A DNA stretch of 64,000 nucleotides from Abyssicoccus albus (GCF_003815035.1 NZ_RKRK01000002.1:304163-368162); one strand, 5' to 3'; shown: positions 46,328-57,468, counted from the stretch's first letter. A program made the numbers and translations. Notes: generated by a model not told the origin, from the sequence alone.

Positions 46328-48088
46328 ATGCGTAAAACGAAAATAGTGTGTACGATTGGGCCAGCATCAGAATCAAAGGAAAAATTACACGCTTTAATGG
46401 AAGCTGGTATGAATATTGCTCGACTTAATTTTTCACATGGTGATTATGAAGAGCATCAAGCAAGAATTGAAAATATTAGAGAAGTATCAAAATCATTAAA
46501 TAAAACAGTTGGTATTTTACTTGATACAAAAGGACCTGAAATAAGAACACATAATATGAAAGATGATGCGATTGAATTAACGAAAGGTTCTAAACTTGCA
46601 GTATCAATGAAAGAAGTTTTAGGGGATACTGATAAAATTTCAGTGACTTATGCAGATTTAATTCATGACGTATCGGAAGGTTCTAAAATACTATTGGATG
46701 ATGGGTTAATTGGTTTGACTGTAGAATCTGTTGATCAAGATCACCAATTGATTCATACAGTCGTCAATAATAATGGAACGTTGAAAAATAAAAAAGGTGT
46801 AAATGTTCCAGGAGTATCAGTTAATTTACCGGGGATTACTGAAAAAGATGCAAGTGACATCCGCTTTGGTATCGAACAAGGTGTTGACTTTATTGCAGCA
46901 AGTTTTATTAGAAGACCCAGTGATGTACTTGAGATTAGAGAATTGCTTGAAGAAACAGACGCTACACACATTCAAATAATCCCTAAAATCGAAAATGAAG
47001 AAGGAATCTTGAATATTGATTCAATTTTAGAAGTATCTGATGGATTAATGATCGCTCGTGGTGACATGGGTGTGGAAATTCCACCTGAAAAAGTACCGAT
47101 GGTCCAAAAAGACTTAGTTAGAAAGTGTAATATTTTAGGGAAACCTGTCATCACGGCGACTCAAATGCTTGATTCAATGCAACGTAACCCTAGATGTACG
47201 AGAGCAGAAGCAAGCGATGTTGCTAACGCGATTTATGATGGCACAGATGCAGTCATGCTGAGTGGTGAAACAGCCGCCGGGGATTATCCAGTAGAATCAG
47301 TTCAAACGATGCATAATATTGCTTATCAAGCAGAAGAAGCACAAGATTACAAAAAACTATTAAGTGAAAGAACAAAAGATTTACAAACAAACTTAGTGAC
47401 AGCAATAGGTGTATCTGTTGCACATACTGCGTTAAACTTAAATTGTACAACGATTGTTGCAGCAACAGAGAGAGGCCATACACCTAGAATTATATCTAAG
47501 TATCGTCCGCATGCACATATTGTTGCAGTCACACCGTATGATCATATCGCTAGACAGCTTGCATTAGTATGGGGTGTTGTACCAGTTGTTAAAAAAGGTA
47601 AAAACGATACCGATGAATTATTGAGAAAATCTGTAATCGCAGCACAAGAAACAGGACTCGTGAAGACAGGTGATTTAATCATTATCACTGCAGGTGTACC
47701 GACAGGACAAGCAGGAACGACGAACTTGATGAAAGTACATCTTGTTGGTGAGACACTGATTAAAGCTCAAGGGATTGGACGAGCTTCAACGGTAGGACAT
47801 GCAATCAAAGTAAAAGATGTAGCATCGTTAGAAAATCAAAATTTATCTGATAAAATTATTGTTGCACAAAGCACGCATAAAGACATGGTGCCTTACCTTG
47901 AACAATGTAAAGGAATAGTCGTTGAAGAAGGTGGATTGACAAGTCATGCCGCGATTGTCGGATTAAACTTATCGAAACCAACAATTGTCGGTGCAAATGA
48001 TATCATGAATCTTATTGAAGATGGTCAATTGATTACGATTGACGCAGAGCAAGGAACAGTCTTTGAAGGACACGCGAATGTATTGTAA
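46328..48088 (+). CDS. pyk: Pyruvate kinase
   Basis: Pyk makes ATP and pyruvate from PEP. The 586-residue protein has the barrel motifs [54 protein letters not shown] and TATQMLDSM, and the extra C-terminal PEP-utiliser-like domain with [14 protein letters not shown] (about 530-543) that is characteristic of Bacillales pyruvate kinases. GGAGGG precedes the ATG. Last gene of the pfkA-pyk operon. Confidence 0.97.
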   Translation: MRKTKIVCTIGPASESKEKLHALMEAGMNIARLNFSHGDYEEHQARIENIREVSKSLNKTVGILLDTKGPEIRTHNMKDDAIELTKGSKLAVSMKEVLGDTDKISVTYADLIHDVSEGSKILLDDGLIGLTVESVDQDHQLIHTVVNNNGTLKNKKGVNVPGVSVNLPGITEKDASDIRFGIEQGVDFIAASFIRRPSDVLEIRELLEETDATHIQIIPKIENEEGILNIDSILEVSDGLMIARGDMGVEIPPEKVPMVQKDLVRKCNILGKPVITATQMLDSMQRNPRCTRAEASDVANAIYDGTDAVMLSGETAAGDYPVESVQTMHNIAYQAEEAQDYKKLLSERTKDLQTNLVTAIGVSVAHTALNLNCTTIVAATERGHTPRIISKYRPHAHIVAVTPYDHIARQLALVWGVVPVVKKGKNDTDELLRKSVIAAQETGLVKTGDLIIITAGVPTGQAGTTNLMKVHLVGETLIKAQGIGRASTVGHAIKVKDVASLENQNLSDKIIVAQSTHKDMVPYLEQCKGIVVEEGGLTSHAAIVGLNLSKPTIVGANDIMNLIEDGQLITIDAEQGTVFEGHANVL

Positions 48089-48100
48089 TAATTAATATAG

Positions 48101-48134
48101 AAAAGCTCGAACGAAATAAATCGTTCGAGCTTTT
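48101..48134. terminator. Bidirectional terminator between pyk and fxsA
   Basis: AAAAGCTCGAACGA and TCGTTCGAGCTTTT form a perfect 14-bp stem with a 6-nt loop between convergent genes. Confidence 0.92.
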
Positions 48135-48168
48135 CTGTTATTAAAAGTGTATTGTTTTAATCATAACG

Positions 48169-48573
48169 TTATGGTCTAAATCGGTTTGACCTGATAATGA
48201 CTGTCCCTTTTTGCCTCATTTTATGCATTACATATCCTTTAATCGTTGATATAACGTAATGTTGAACTTTAGGTATTAATAGAATAATACCAATAATATC
48301 TCCGATAAATCCTGGCAACACTACAAGTGCGCCGACAATAATTAATAATATTGATTTAAATATAGAATACTCAGGCGTGACACCACGTTCCAAGGATGAC
48401 TTAACTTGTTGCCAATTTAATTTTGAATACCGTTTGACGATATAGCCACCAATTAAGCTCGTTAACATCACCCCTAAAAATGTATATACAAAACCTATGG
48501 CATCACTAATATATATTAATGTAAATATCTCTATGATGAATATCATGATAAAGAATAATAATAACTTCCTCAT
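48169..48573 (-). CDS. fxsA: FxsA family membrane protein
   Basis: The 134-residue protein has four hydrophobic segments and the FxsA hallmark IVGALVVLPGFIGDIIGIILLIP (in part), then a polar basic tail. In E. coli FxsA overexpression interferes with phage T7 exclusion by F; its normal role is unknown. I start at 48573 (MRKLLLFFIM) after GGAGTG; an upstream in-frame ATG lacks a binding site. The pyk-fxsA-citZ order is typical for Bacillales. Confidence 0.88.
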   Translation of the reverse strand: MRKLLLFFIMIFIIEIFTLIYISDAIGFVYTFLGVMLTSLIGGYIVKRYSKLNWQQVKSSLERGVTPEYSIFKSILLIIVGALVVLPGFIGDIIGIILLIPKVQHYVISTIKGYVMHKMRQKGTVIIRSNRFRP

Positions 48574-48730
48574 ATTCTCACTCCGCTCTTTAAAATCATG
48601 TGGACATATTATACCAAAAATAGACATTAAAAGCACAAGATTTAATATTCATGAAATCAGTTTAAAAGATTAATATGTCTGAAAAAACTGAAATTTATAT
48701 CTTTAAGGGTAAGTATGTAAAACAAATACA

Positions 48731-48759
48731 TTCACAAAAGGTTAATTTTTATATATAAT
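48731..48759 (+). promoter_or_regulatory. Promoter of citZ-icd
   Basis: TTCACA (48731-48736), 17-nt spacer and TATAAT (48754-48759); transcription should start near 48766. Confidence 0.55.
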
Positions 48760-48770
48760 AGTAATTGATA

Positions 48771-48813
48771 CATCATGTTAAATTTAAAATATTTCAATTA
48801 TTTTGACATGATG
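48771..48813 (+). promoter_or_regulatory. Long dyad in the citZ leader
   Basis: CATCATGTTAAA (48771-48782) and TTTGACATGATG (48802-48813) are complementary over 12 bp with one G-U pair, 19 nt apart. The dyad begins about 5 nt after the predicted start of transcription. It may be an operator or an mRNA 5' hairpin. Confidence 0.5.
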
Positions 48814-48838
48814 ATTAAATTGCGAAGGAGTTTTGATT

Positions 48839-49957
48839 ATGTCTGAACAAAAAAAGGGTTTAGAAGGTGTTATTGCTTCTGAAACTAGAATTAGCTCTAT
48901 AGTAGGTGATCAATTAACATACGCAGGATATAAAATTGATGACTTGGCTGAAAACGCTTTATTTGAAGAAGTGATTTTCTTATTATGGAATTTCAGGTTG
49001 CCAAATCAAGATGAGTTGACTGATTTACAACAACAATTAACAGAGCATATGTCATTAAATCCAAGAATGTATAGTCATTTTGAAGATTATGCAACGGATA
49101 AAATACATCCTATGGCTGGACTTCGTACTTCATTATCTTACTTAGCTCATTTCGATGAGAAATCTGAAGATATGTCTGATGAAGTTAATATGAAGAAAGC
49201 AATCAGAATTCAAGCGAAAATTGCCTCTTTAGTTGCGGCGTTCAGTCGCGTGCGTCAAGGTAAAGAAGTATTGAAGCCTAAAGCTGAATATTCATATGCT
49301 AAAAACTTCTTATATATGTTATTTGGTGAGGAACCAACTGATGTTCAAGTTGAAGGATTTAATAAAGCATTAGTATTGCATGCGGATCATGAATTAAACG
49401 CTTCAACATTTACAGCACGAGTTTGTGTAGCAACTTTAAGTGATATGTACTCAGGTGTTACTGCAGCTGCGGGTGCATTAAAAGGTCCTTTACACGGTGG
49501 CGCAAATGAACAAGTAATCAAAATGATTACTGAAATTGGTTCATTAGATAAAGTTGATGAATACATTTATAACAAATTAGAGAACAAAGAAAAAATTATG
49601 GGTATGGGACATCGTGTATACAAAAGTGGTGACCCACGTGCTAAATTTTTAAAAGAAATGAGTCGTAAATTAACTGAAGAAAACGGTAAAAAAGAATTCT
49701 TTGAAATTTCATTACGTATTGCTGAAATCGTTGAAAAAGAAAAAGGATTACTTCCGAATGTCGATTTCTTTAGTGCGACAGTATATGATACGATGGGTAT
49801 TGAGCATGATTTGTTCACGCCGATATTTGCGATTAGTCGTACGTCAGGATGGATTGCACATATTTTAGAACAGTATTCAGATAATAGACTGATTAGACCT
49901 CGTGCTGAGTATATTGGTGAAACAGATCGTAAATATACACCGATAGAAGAAAGATAA
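48839..49957 (+). CDS. citZ: Citrate synthase
   Basis: Citrate synthase condenses oxaloacetate and acetyl-CoA. The 372-residue protein has the catalytic histidines in HADHELNAST and GPLHGGANEQV plus MGMGHRVYKSGDPRA and the catalytic Asp in NVDFFSATVYDTMGI. I start at ATG 48839, 8 nt after GGAG, rather than at the in-frame TTG two codons upstream. icd follows 101 bp later without an obvious terminator between. Confidence 0.96.
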   Translation: MSEQKKGLEGVIASETRISSIVGDQLTYAGYKIDDLAENALFEEVIFLLWNFRLPNQDELTDLQQQLTEHMSLNPRMYSHFEDYATDKIHPMAGLRTSLSYLAHFDEKSEDMSDEVNMKKAIRIQAKIASLVAAFSRVRQGKEVLKPKAEYSYAKNFLYMLFGEEPTDVQVEGFNKALVLHADHELNASTFTARVCVATLSDMYSGVTAAAGALKGPLHGGANEQVIKMITEIGSLDKVDEYIYNKLENKEKIMGMGHRVYKSGDPRAKFLKEMSRKLTEENGKKEFFEISLRIAEIVEKEKGLLPNVDFFSATVYDTMGIEHDLFTPIFAISRTSGWIAHILEQYSDNRLIRPRAEYIGETDRKYTPIEER

Positions 49958-50058
49958 ATTAAATTTTTTAGATGAATATCTTCAAATTTATTTATGTATA
50001 TTAAATTGATTACTCGTTATAAATTAGTAATTATAAAAAATTCTAGGAGGACTATATT

Positions 50059-51321
50059 ATGGCAGATAAAATTACAACACAAAATGGTGAATTACAAGTT
50101 TCAAATAATCCAATCATTCCTTTCATTGAAGGTGATGGAATTGGTCCAGATATCTGGAAAGCTGCAAGTAAAGTTTTAGATGCAGCAGTTGAAAAAGCGT
50201 ACAATGGAGAAAAGAAAATCGAATGGAAAGAAGTTTATGCGGGTCAAAAAGCTTTCGATAAAACTGGTGAATGGTTACCTGAAGAGACATTAAATACAAT
50301 TCGTGAATATTTAATTGCGATTAAAGGTCCATTAACAACACCAATTGGCGGAGGTATTCGCTCATTAAACGTTGCATTACGTCAAGAATTAGACTTATTT
50401 ACATGTTTACGTCCCGTTCGTTATTTTGAAGGTGTACCGTCTCCTGTTAAACGTCCAGAAGATACAGATATGGTTATTTTCCGTGAAAATACTGAAGATA
50501 TTTATGCAGGCATTGAATTTAAAGAAGGAACGCCTGAAGTGAAGAAAGTGATTGATTTCTTACAAAACGAAATGGGTCAAACGAATATTAGATTCCCTGA
50601 GACTTCAGGTATTGGAATTAAGCCAGTTTCTAAAGAAGGAACTGAAAGATTAGTTCGTGCAGCGATTCAATATGCAATTGACAACAACCGTAAAAATGTA
50701 ACGTTAGTACACAAAGGTAACATTATGAAATTTACTGAAGGTTCATTTAAGGCTTGGGGTTATGAGCTTGCTGAGCGTGAGTTTGGAGATAAAGTATTTA
50801 CTTGGAAAGAGTACGATAGAATTGTCGAAGAAGATGGAAAAGATGCAGCGAATAAAGCACAAGATGATGCTGTTGCAGCCGGCAAACTAATCGTTAAAGA
50901 TTCAATCGCTGATATTTTCTTACAACAAATACTAACTCGTCCTGCTGAGTTTGATGTTGTTGCAACGATGAATTTAAATGGTGATTATATTTCTGATGCA
51001 TTAGCTGCTCAAGTGGGTGGTATTGGGATTGCACCAGGCGCTAATATTAACTATGAAACGGGTCATGCTATTTTTGAAGCGACACATGGCACGGCGCCGA
51101 AATATGCAGGCATGGACAAAGTTAACCCATCATCAGTATTATTAAGTGGTGTATTAATGTTAGAACATCTAAAATGGCAAGAAGCAGCAGATTTAGTAAC
51201 GAAAGCTGTTGAGAAAACAATTGCGTCTAAAGTCGTAACATATGACTTTGCCCGTTTAATGGACGGTGCGACTGAAGTGAAATGTTCTGAATTTGCAGAT
51301 GAATTGATCAAAAATATGTAA
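50059..51321 (+). CDS. icd: Isocitrate dehydrogenase (NADP)
   Basis: Icd oxidises isocitrate to 2-oxoglutarate. The 420-residue protein has [12 protein letters not shown], the phosphorylatable-serine-type substrate loop [44 protein letters not shown], and the NADP region [19 protein letters not shown] (Lys and Tyr nearby favour NADP). AGGAGG precedes the ATG. Ends at its own terminator before phoP. Confidence 0.97.
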   Translation: MADKITTQNGELQVSNNPIIPFIEGDGIGPDIWKAASKVLDAAVEKAYNGEKKIEWKEVYAGQKAFDKTGEWLPEETLNTIREYLIAIKGPLTTPIGGGIRSLNVALRQELDLFTCLRPVRYFEGVPSPVKRPEDTDMVIFRENTEDIYAGIEFKEGTPEVKKVIDFLQNEMGQTNIRFPETSGIGIKPVSKEGTERLVRAAIQYAIDNNRKNVTLVHKGNIMKFTEGSFKAWGYELAEREFGDKVFTWKEYDRIVEEDGKDAANKAQDDAVAAGKLIVKDSIADIFLQQILTRPAEFDVVATMNLNGDYISDALAAQVGGIGIAPGANINYETGHAIFEATHGTAPKYAGMDKVNPSSVLLSGVLMLEHLKWQEAADLVTKAVEKTIASKVVTYDFARLMDGATEVKCSEFADELIKNM

Positions 51322-51339
51322 TATTAAAATGCGAATTTG

Positions 51340-51374
51340 AAAGCTCTAACGTTTTTGTTAGAGCTTTATTTTTA
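51340..51374 (+). terminator. Terminator after icd
   Basis: AAAGCTCTAAC and GTTAGAGCTTT with a 6-nt loop, followed by ATTTTT. Confidence 0.88.
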
Positions 51375-51456
51375 TTCTTTATGATTATAGTTTTTCAATA
51401 GTAGAAATTTTGGTATGATAGACTTACTAGTGAAATTATAGGATGGTGTTCAATAG

Positions 51457-52164
51457 ATGAATCATAAGATTTTAGTTGTCGATGACGAAGAGAGTATTTC
51501 AACATTACTTAAATATAATTTAATACAAGCAGGTTACGAAGTGGTAACAGCATTTGATGGTGAAGAAGCTTTAAATGTTGTGAAACAGGAGAATCCATCA
51601 CTCATTGTGTTAGATATTATGCTCCCGAAAATTGATGGAGTAGAAGTATGTAGAACAATTCGTGAACAACGTAATCAAGTACCAATTTTAATGTTAACGG
51701 CGAAAGATGATGAGTTTGATAAAGTATTAGGATTAGAACTTGGTGCCGACGATTATATGACGAAACCATTCTCTCCTAGAGAAGTTGTAGCGCGTGTTAA
51801 AGCAATATTAAGACGTGTTACATTTAATTCGACTTCAGATCAAGAAGTCAATGATGCCAAAGAAATTACAGTAGCGAATTTGAAAATATACCCGGATTTC
51901 TTTGAAGTATATAGAGAAGGACATTTATTAGATTTAACACCTAAAGAATTTGAGTTATTACTTTATTTAATTGAACGTCAAGGTCGTGTCATTACAAGAG
52001 AGAATATGTTGAATTCAGTATGGAACTATGAATTTGCTGGAGATTCTAGAATTGTCGACGTCCATATTTCACACTTGAGAGAGAAAATTGAAGAAAATCC
52101 TAAAAAACCACAAATCATCAAAACAGTTCGTGGTTTAGGATATAAAATGGAGATTCCGAGATGA
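51457..52164 (+). CDS. phoP: Response regulator PhoP (OmpR family)
   Basis: The 235-residue protein has a receiver domain with the phosphoacceptor Asp53 in LIVLDIMLP, the acidic pair in VVDDEES and Lys in TKPFSPREVVARV, and a C-terminal OmpR-type winged helix (about 130-235, LTPKEFELLLYLIERQGRVITRENML in part). Position between icd and phoR as in Bacillus supports PhoP, the phosphate-starvation regulator; in S. aureus it also controls phosphate import. The stop overlaps the phoR ATG by 4 bp. Confidence 0.94.
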   Translation: MNHKILVVDDEESISTLLKYNLIQAGYEVVTAFDGEEALNVVKQENPSLIVLDIMLPKIDGVEVCRTIREQRNQVPILMLTAKDDEFDKVLGLELGADDYMTKPFSPREVVARVKAILRRVTFNSTSDQEVNDAKEITVANLKIYPDFFEVYREGHLLDLTPKEFELLLYLIERQGRVITRENMLNSVWNYEFAGDSRIVDVHISHLREKIEENPKKPQIIKTVRGLGYKMEIPR

Positions 52165-53927
52165 TCACATTTCGTAATAACTTATTGATACTACTTACAA
52201 CAATTCTTGTTGTAAGTTTTATTTTACTTGGACTGGTACTTGGTAATACGATGAGTGATGCTTTAATCAAAAGTTCAAAAAAAACGCTTAAGTCTGAGAT
52301 GATGGCAACGAACGAAATCATTATCCATAATAAAAATGATAAAGAAAAACTAAAAGAAAAACTTCAAACATTACATAGTGATCTAAACATGACTGTTCAA
52401 GTCATGAGTGGCAGTACAGTCATATATGAATCGTTATCTAAAGATAATATGAAAAAACATCAAAATACAATTAAGGAGTATGAAAAACGAGCTGAAGATA
52501 AACCGTATGACTATCATTATTACATTAGTGTAAAAGATAATATGCAACTTATGGCTTATAAAGGTGAACAAGATCAGATTATTACATTGTATAAACCGTT
52601 CACTACTCCTTTTGAATTTATGAAACAAATGTGGCTTTATTTATGTCTAATCTTAATCATTGTGCTACCGATTATATATATTTTCGTTCGATATATAAAT
52701 AGAAGGTATGTGAAACCAATTAAAGAAGTATCTTCTGCAAGTAAGATGCTGAGTGAAGGGAATTATAAAGTGAGGGTTGCTGAAAGCAATGTTGTTGAGA
52801 CAAATGAACTATACTCTACAATTAATGAACTTGCGAGAACACTTCAAACATTAAATAATGAACAAAAAATACAACGTAATCGATTAGAGACGACTTTGAG
52901 TAATATTCCATTAGCTATTTTGATGATTAACAAATATGATGAAGTTGTCATTGCGAACGATACGTACTTGAACTTATTTAATAAAGATCAAACGATCATA
53001 AAGAAAAGATATCAAGATGTTATTGACAATACACTCGTGATGAATATGGTAACGCAAGCAATGAACAATGAAGTGACCGTCTACCGGAATGTCCCGATTC
53101 AAATGGGCGTTTATACAAAACATTTTGAAATCACAGCGGTACCAGTATTAAGTCCAAACAAGAAAAAAATCCAAGGTGTTGTTCTCGTTGAACATGACAT
53201 TACGCAACTTATCCATCTTGAACAAATGAGGCGAGATTTTGTTGCGAATGTCAGTCATGAACTTAAAACACCAATTACTTCTATCAAAGGTTTTACAGAA
53301 ACATTACTCGATGGTGCCAAAGATGATCCATTGCTATTACAAGACTTTCTAACAATTATAGAAAAGGAAAGTCATCGTATACAAAGTTTAGTCGAAGAAC
53401 TATTAGAATTATCCAAAATTGAACAATCATCCAATGTTGATCTAAGTCATGTTGATGTCGTAGATACGTTAGAGCAAGTCATTGAAATGTTATCACTGAC
53501 TGCATTAGAAAAAAATATTAATATCGAACTCACATCACCATCTTCAATGACTGTGATTGCAGAAGCATCTAAATTGAAACAAGTATTTATCAATATTATT
53601 TCAAATGCAATCAATTATACTGAGGTTGATCCACAGGACAAAAATAAAGATATATATATTACTGTTGAACCATCTGAGGGTGATGTTTATATTCATATAA
53701 AGGATCATGGTATCGGTATTCCAGAAAGTGATCAAAGTCGTATTTTTGAACGGTTCTATCGAGTTGATAAAGCACGAAGTAGACAATCAGGAGGCACTGG
53801 TTTGGGCCTTGCGATTGTTAAGCACATTGTGGAAGTGTTTGGTGGAGAAATTACTTTTGTATCTAAGCCGAATGAAGGATCTACGTTTACAGTTAAATTA
53901 TTAGGAGGTCAACAACATGTCGAATAA
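52161..53927 (+). CDS. phoR: Sensor histidine kinase PhoR
   Basis: The 588-residue membrane kinase has two membrane helices (about 7-29 and 158-178) around an extracellular sensor region, a HAMP linker (about 180-235), a PAS domain (about 240-350), the HisKA box with His366 in FVANVSHELKTPITSIKGF, and a HATPase domain with NAINYT, DHGIGIPE and GTGLGLAIVKHIVE. It phosphorylates PhoP. Its last 11 bp overlap the start of polA, so phoPR-polA-mutM-coaE read as one transcript. Confidence 0.95.
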   Translation: MITFRNNLLILLTTILVVSFILLGLVLGNTMSDALIKSSKKTLKSEMMATNEIIIHNKNDKEKLKEKLQTLHSDLNMTVQVMSGSTVIYESLSKDNMKKHQNTIKEYEKRAEDKPYDYHYYISVKDNMQLMAYKGEQDQIITLYKPFTTPFEFMKQMWLYLCLILIIVLPIIYIFVRYINRRYVKPIKEVSSASKMLSEGNYKVRVAESNVVETNELYSTINELARTLQTLNNEQKIQRNRLETTLSNIPLAILMINKYDEVVIANDTYLNLFNKDQTIIKKRYQDVIDNTLVMNMVTQAMNNEVTVYRNVPIQMGVYTKHFEITAVPVLSPNKKKIQGVVLVEHDITQLIHLEQMRRDFVANVSHELKTPITSIKGFTETLLDGAKDDPLLLQDFLTIIEKESHRIQSLVEELLELSKIEQSSNVDLSHVDVVDTLEQVIEMLSLTALEKNINIELTSPSSMTVIAEASKLKQVFINIISNAINYTEVDPQDKNKDIYITVEPSEGDVYIHIKDHGIGIPESDQSRIFERFYRVDKARSRQSGGTGLGLAIVKHIVEVFGGEITFVSKPNEGSTFTVKLLGGQQHVE

Positions 53928-56574
53928 GTTATTATTAGTAGATGGTAACAGTCTTTTATTTAGATCATTTCATGGGATAGCGTTATTAACAAATTCTAAA
54001 GGAATGTATACGAATGCTATTTTTGGATTTACGCGTGTTTTAAACAAACTGATTGAAAAGCAGCAACCGACACATATACTGGTTGCATTTGATGCGGGTA
54101 AGACGACATTTAGACATAGTACATACGAAGCGTATAAAGGCGGTCGTTCAAAGACTCCTTCTGAATTAAAAGAACAATTTGTGCCAATGAGGAATTTGTT
54201 AGATGCGTATAAGATTAAATGGTATGAACTACCGAACTATGAAGCGGATGATATCATTGGGACTTTATCGTCTGAAGCAGACCGTCAAGGGATTGAGACG
54301 ATCATTTTGACAGGCGATCGTGATTTAACTCAACTCGTGTCTGAACATGTCACTGTATTTTATACAACGAATAAAAAAGGACAAGACTTTGAGGAATATA
54401 CGATTCCTTTCATGCAAGAGAAATATGAACTAACACCTAAACAAATTATTGATATGAAAGGACTCATGGGAGATAAAAGTGATAACATCCCAGGTGTCCC
54501 AAAAATAGGTGAAAAGACAGCGATTAAGCTTCTTAAAGAATATGAATCTGTTGAAAATTTGTATGAACACATCGATGAATTAAAACAGAGTAAGATGAAA
54601 GATAATTTAATAGAGTACAAAGAAGATGCATTAATGAGTAAAGCTCTTGCGACAATTGAAACAAATGCACCGATTGATGTATCGATTAAAGATGCGGTAT
54701 GGGATAAAGATTTCGACCGTTCAGCATTGGTTGAAATGTATAAAACGTTAGAATTTAAATCATTGTTAAAGGATGAAACGTTTTCAACGAGTCCATTAAC
54801 TGCAGCAGCTGAAGACAAAGGTTATGAAGATTCGTATAATACAAATGTCAATTCGTTAAATTTTGATAAATTAAAAGAAGATTCTCCATTATATATTTAT
54901 ATAGAACATATTGAAGATCGATATATTCACAAGTCACCTCTTGCAATTGCATTAAGCGATGGTGAACAAGTCGTAATTACAAAATTTGAGCATATTCGTC
55001 AGCATGATGAATTATGTTCACTATTAAAAGATGAATCCATTGAAAAGTATGTTTATGATGCGAAAAAAGTTTATGTGATGTTCGAACAACATGATGTTAC
55101 GGTGAAAAATATTACGATGGATGCAATGCTCGGTGGTTTTTTACTTGACCCTTCTGTTAAAGTTGAAGGGATGTCTCAGCTACTACATCAATTACAGTTA
55201 GTCACAATACCGAGTGAGGATGAGTTTTACGGTAAAGGAAAATCTCGTACAGTGCCTGATCAGGACGTATTAAATCAATACATTTCGCAAAAAATAAATG
55301 CATTAATGGAATGTATCCCGACAGTCGTCGATAAACTCAATGAACAGCAACAATTAGAGTTATTAAAAGAGTTAGAACTTCCTTTATCGAAAGTTCTAGC
55401 TAGTATGGAAGTCCGTGGAATACATGTTGATGTCAATACGCTACATTCAATGCAATCTGAAATACAGCATAGAATTGATGATATTAAGGATGAAATATAT
55501 AGTTTAGCTGGCGAGGAATTTAATATTAATTCAGTGAAAGAATTAGGCGTAATCTTATTTGAGAAATTAGAACTCCCAGTGATCAAAAAAACAAAGACTG
55601 GCTATTCAACAGCAGCTGATGTATTGACAAAATTAGAAGATAAGCACGACATTGTTAAACATATATTGAATTATCGAATATTATCTAAACTTCAATCGAC
55701 ATATGTTGAAGGTCTTCAAAACGAAATATATGAAGATGGTAAGATTCATACTCGATTTAATCAAACGTTAGCACAAACTGGACGGTTATCTAGTTTAGAT
55801 CCTAACCTACAAAACATACCAATCCGATTAGAAGAAGGACGCTTAATTCGAAAAGCATTTAAGCCTTTTAATGACGATTATGTTCTTGTTGCCTTGGATT
55901 ATTCACAAATTGAATTAAGGGTGCTGGCACATATTACACAAGATGAACATTTGATTGAAACATTTAATAATGGAGGAGATATTCACACTGAAACAGCACG
56001 AAAAGTATTTAATTTAGCGGATGATACAGAAGTGGATAGTAATTTAAGAAGGCAAGCAAAGGCTGTTAACTTTGGAATCGTATACGGTATTAGTGATTAT
56101 GGTTTGAGTGAAAACTTAAACATTCCTAGAAAGCAAGCAAAAACATTCATCGATAATTATTTGAAAGTATATCCAAATATACAAAAGTATATGGATCAAG
56201 TGATTCTAGATGCGAAGCGCAATGGATATGTGGAAACATTATTAAATAGACGCCGTTATATTCCTGAAATTAACAGTCGAAATTTCCATCAGCGTAGCTT
56301 TGCAGAGCGAACTGCGATGAACACACCGATACAAGGAACTGCTGCAGACATTATTAAAATGGCAATGGTTAAATATGATGCACAAGATTTTGAAGACAGA
56401 TATAGTGCGTACTTATTGTTACAAATACATGATGAACTTATATTCGAAGTGCATCGTGACGATGTTGAAGCGTTTTATCAAGATGTAAAGCAGCTCATGG
56501 AGAATGCCTATCCTTTAGATGTCCCTCTGCTTGTAGATGGTTCATACGGGGAATCATGGTATGACACGAAATAA
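53917..56574 (+). CDS. polA: DNA polymerase I
   Basis: PolA fills gaps and removes RNA primers. The 885-residue protein has the 5'-nuclease domain (1-290: LLLVDGNSLLFRSFHG, ADDIIGTLS, GLMGDKSDNIPGVPKIGEKTA in part), a central exonuclease-fold domain (about 310-480) in which the proofreading carboxylates are not recognisable, as in other Bacilli, and the polymerase with motif A DYSQIELRVLAHI, motif B RRQAKAVNFGIVYG and motif C QIHDELIFEV. GGAGG precedes the ATG. Confidence 0.96.
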   Translation: MSNKLLLVDGNSLLFRSFHGIALLTNSKGMYTNAIFGFTRVLNKLIEKQQPTHILVAFDAGKTTFRHSTYEAYKGGRSKTPSELKEQFVPMRNLLDAYKIKWYELPNYEADDIIGTLSSEADRQGIETIILTGDRDLTQLVSEHVTVFYTTNKKGQDFEEYTIPFMQEKYELTPKQIIDMKGLMGDKSDNIPGVPKIGEKTAIKLLKEYESVENLYEHIDELKQSKMKDNLIEYKEDALMSKALATIETNAPIDVSIKDAVWDKDFDRSALVEMYKTLEFKSLLKDETFSTSPLTAAAEDKGYEDSYNTNVNSLNFDKLKEDSPLYIYIEHIEDRYIHKSPLAIALSDGEQVVITKFEHIRQHDELCSLLKDESIEKYVYDAKKVYVMFEQHDVTVKNITMDAMLGGFLLDPSVKVEGMSQLLHQLQLVTIPSEDEFYGKGKSRTVPDQDVLNQYISQKINALMECIPTVVDKLNEQQQLELLKELELPLSKVLASMEVRGIHVDVNTLHSMQSEIQHRIDDIKDEIYSLAGEEFNINSVKELGVILFEKLELPVIKKTKTGYSTAADVLTKLEDKHDIVKHILNYRILSKLQSTYVEGLQNEIYEDGKIHTRFNQTLAQTGRLSSLDPNLQNIPIRLEEGRLIRKAFKPFNDDYVLVALDYSQIELRVLAHITQDEHLIETFNNGGDIHTETARKVFNLADDTEVDSNLRRQAKAVNFGIVYGISDYGLSENLNIPRKQAKTFIDNYLKVYPNIQKYMDQVILDAKRNGYVETLLNRRRYIPEINSRNFHQRSFAERTAMNTPIQGTAADIIKMAMVKYDAQDFEDRYSAYLLLQIHDELIFEVHRDDVEAFYQDVKQLMENAYPLDVPLLVDGSYGESWYDTK

Positions 56575-56587
56575 AGGAGTTAAATAA

Positions 56588-57457
56588 ATGCCAGAATTAC
56601 CAGAAGTGCAACTCGTCGTCGATGATTTGAAAACGATCGAAGGGTATACGATTGAATCAATCTCATTATCAGATCGAATTAAATTGAGTCATCGTCAAGG
56701 GAAGATGGCAGTCGTTAAACATGAAAATCTTCAACAGTTTGAACAATCATTAATCGGACAAAAAATTAATACGATTGAGCGACGTGGAAAATATATTGTG
56801 ATGCAACTGACGAACCCTATTAATGATAAAGTAGTTATTGCGCATTTAGGGATGAGTGGTCGTTTTGAAATAAATACAAATCGAGTATCATCAATTCCTC
56901 ATACGCATACAACATTTGAATTAAATTATGAGACGAAAACAGTGTACTTACATTATATTGACCCGAGACGATTCGGTGAGTTAAGAGTGCTAGATCATAT
57001 CAATGAGTTCAAACCATTTCAACAGATGGCACCAGAGCCGTTTGGCATTGAAGGGGAAGCGTATTTTATTGATCGATTTAAGCAATTTAAACTCAATCGA
57101 TCAACGATTTCAATCAAGCAGTTTATAATGGATGCAGAAAATGTTGTCGGTTGTGGAAATATTTATGCAAATGAAGCATTGTTCATTTGCCGTATACATC
57201 CACTTCGAAAAGTACATGTGTTGACTGAACGTAAAATGCGTGAACTTTATAAAGAAATCGTAAAACTATTTATTAAAAGTATCGAACGAGGAGGCTCATC
57301 GATTCATAGTTATGTCCACATGGATGGTGAAATCGGTTCAATGCAAGATGAATTTTTAATTTATCAAAAAAAGTTATGTCCTATATGTCAGAAAAAAGTG
57401 ACGTCACGTCGTATTAATCAGCGAAATTCATTTTATTGTACAAATTGTCAGAAGTAA
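56588..57457 (+). CDS. mutM: Formamidopyrimidine-DNA glycosylase
   Basis: MutM removes 8-oxoguanine and cuts the backbone. The 289-residue protein keeps the N-terminal proline nucleophile and Glu in MPELPEV, the H2TH region with AENVVGCGNIYANEALF, and a C-terminal zinc finger with CPICQK and CTNCQK. The region after PELPEV (QLVVDDLKTIEG) departs from the usual ETVRR, but the catalytic residues are present. Start lies 13 bp after polA, behind AAGGAG. Confidence 0.95.
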   Translation: MPELPEVQLVVDDLKTIEGYTIESISLSDRIKLSHRQGKMAVVKHENLQQFEQSLIGQKINTIERRGKYIVMQLTNPINDKVVIAHLGMSGRFEINTNRVSSIPHTHTTFELNYETKTVYLHYIDPRRFGELRVLDHINEFKPFQQMAPEPFGIEGEAYFIDRFKQFKLNRSTISIKQFIMDAENVVGCGNIYANEALFICRIHPLRKVHVLTERKMRELYKEIVKLFIKSIERGGSSIHSYVHMDGEIGSMQDEFLIYQKKLCPICQKKVTSRRINQRNSFYCTNCQK

Positions 57458-57468
57458 GGAGAATGAGT

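Noticed and set aside
48101-48134. LexA/DinR-like box from CGAACGA...TCGTTCG
   Set aside because: The sequence is the stem of a bidirectional terminator between convergent genes, not a promoter element.
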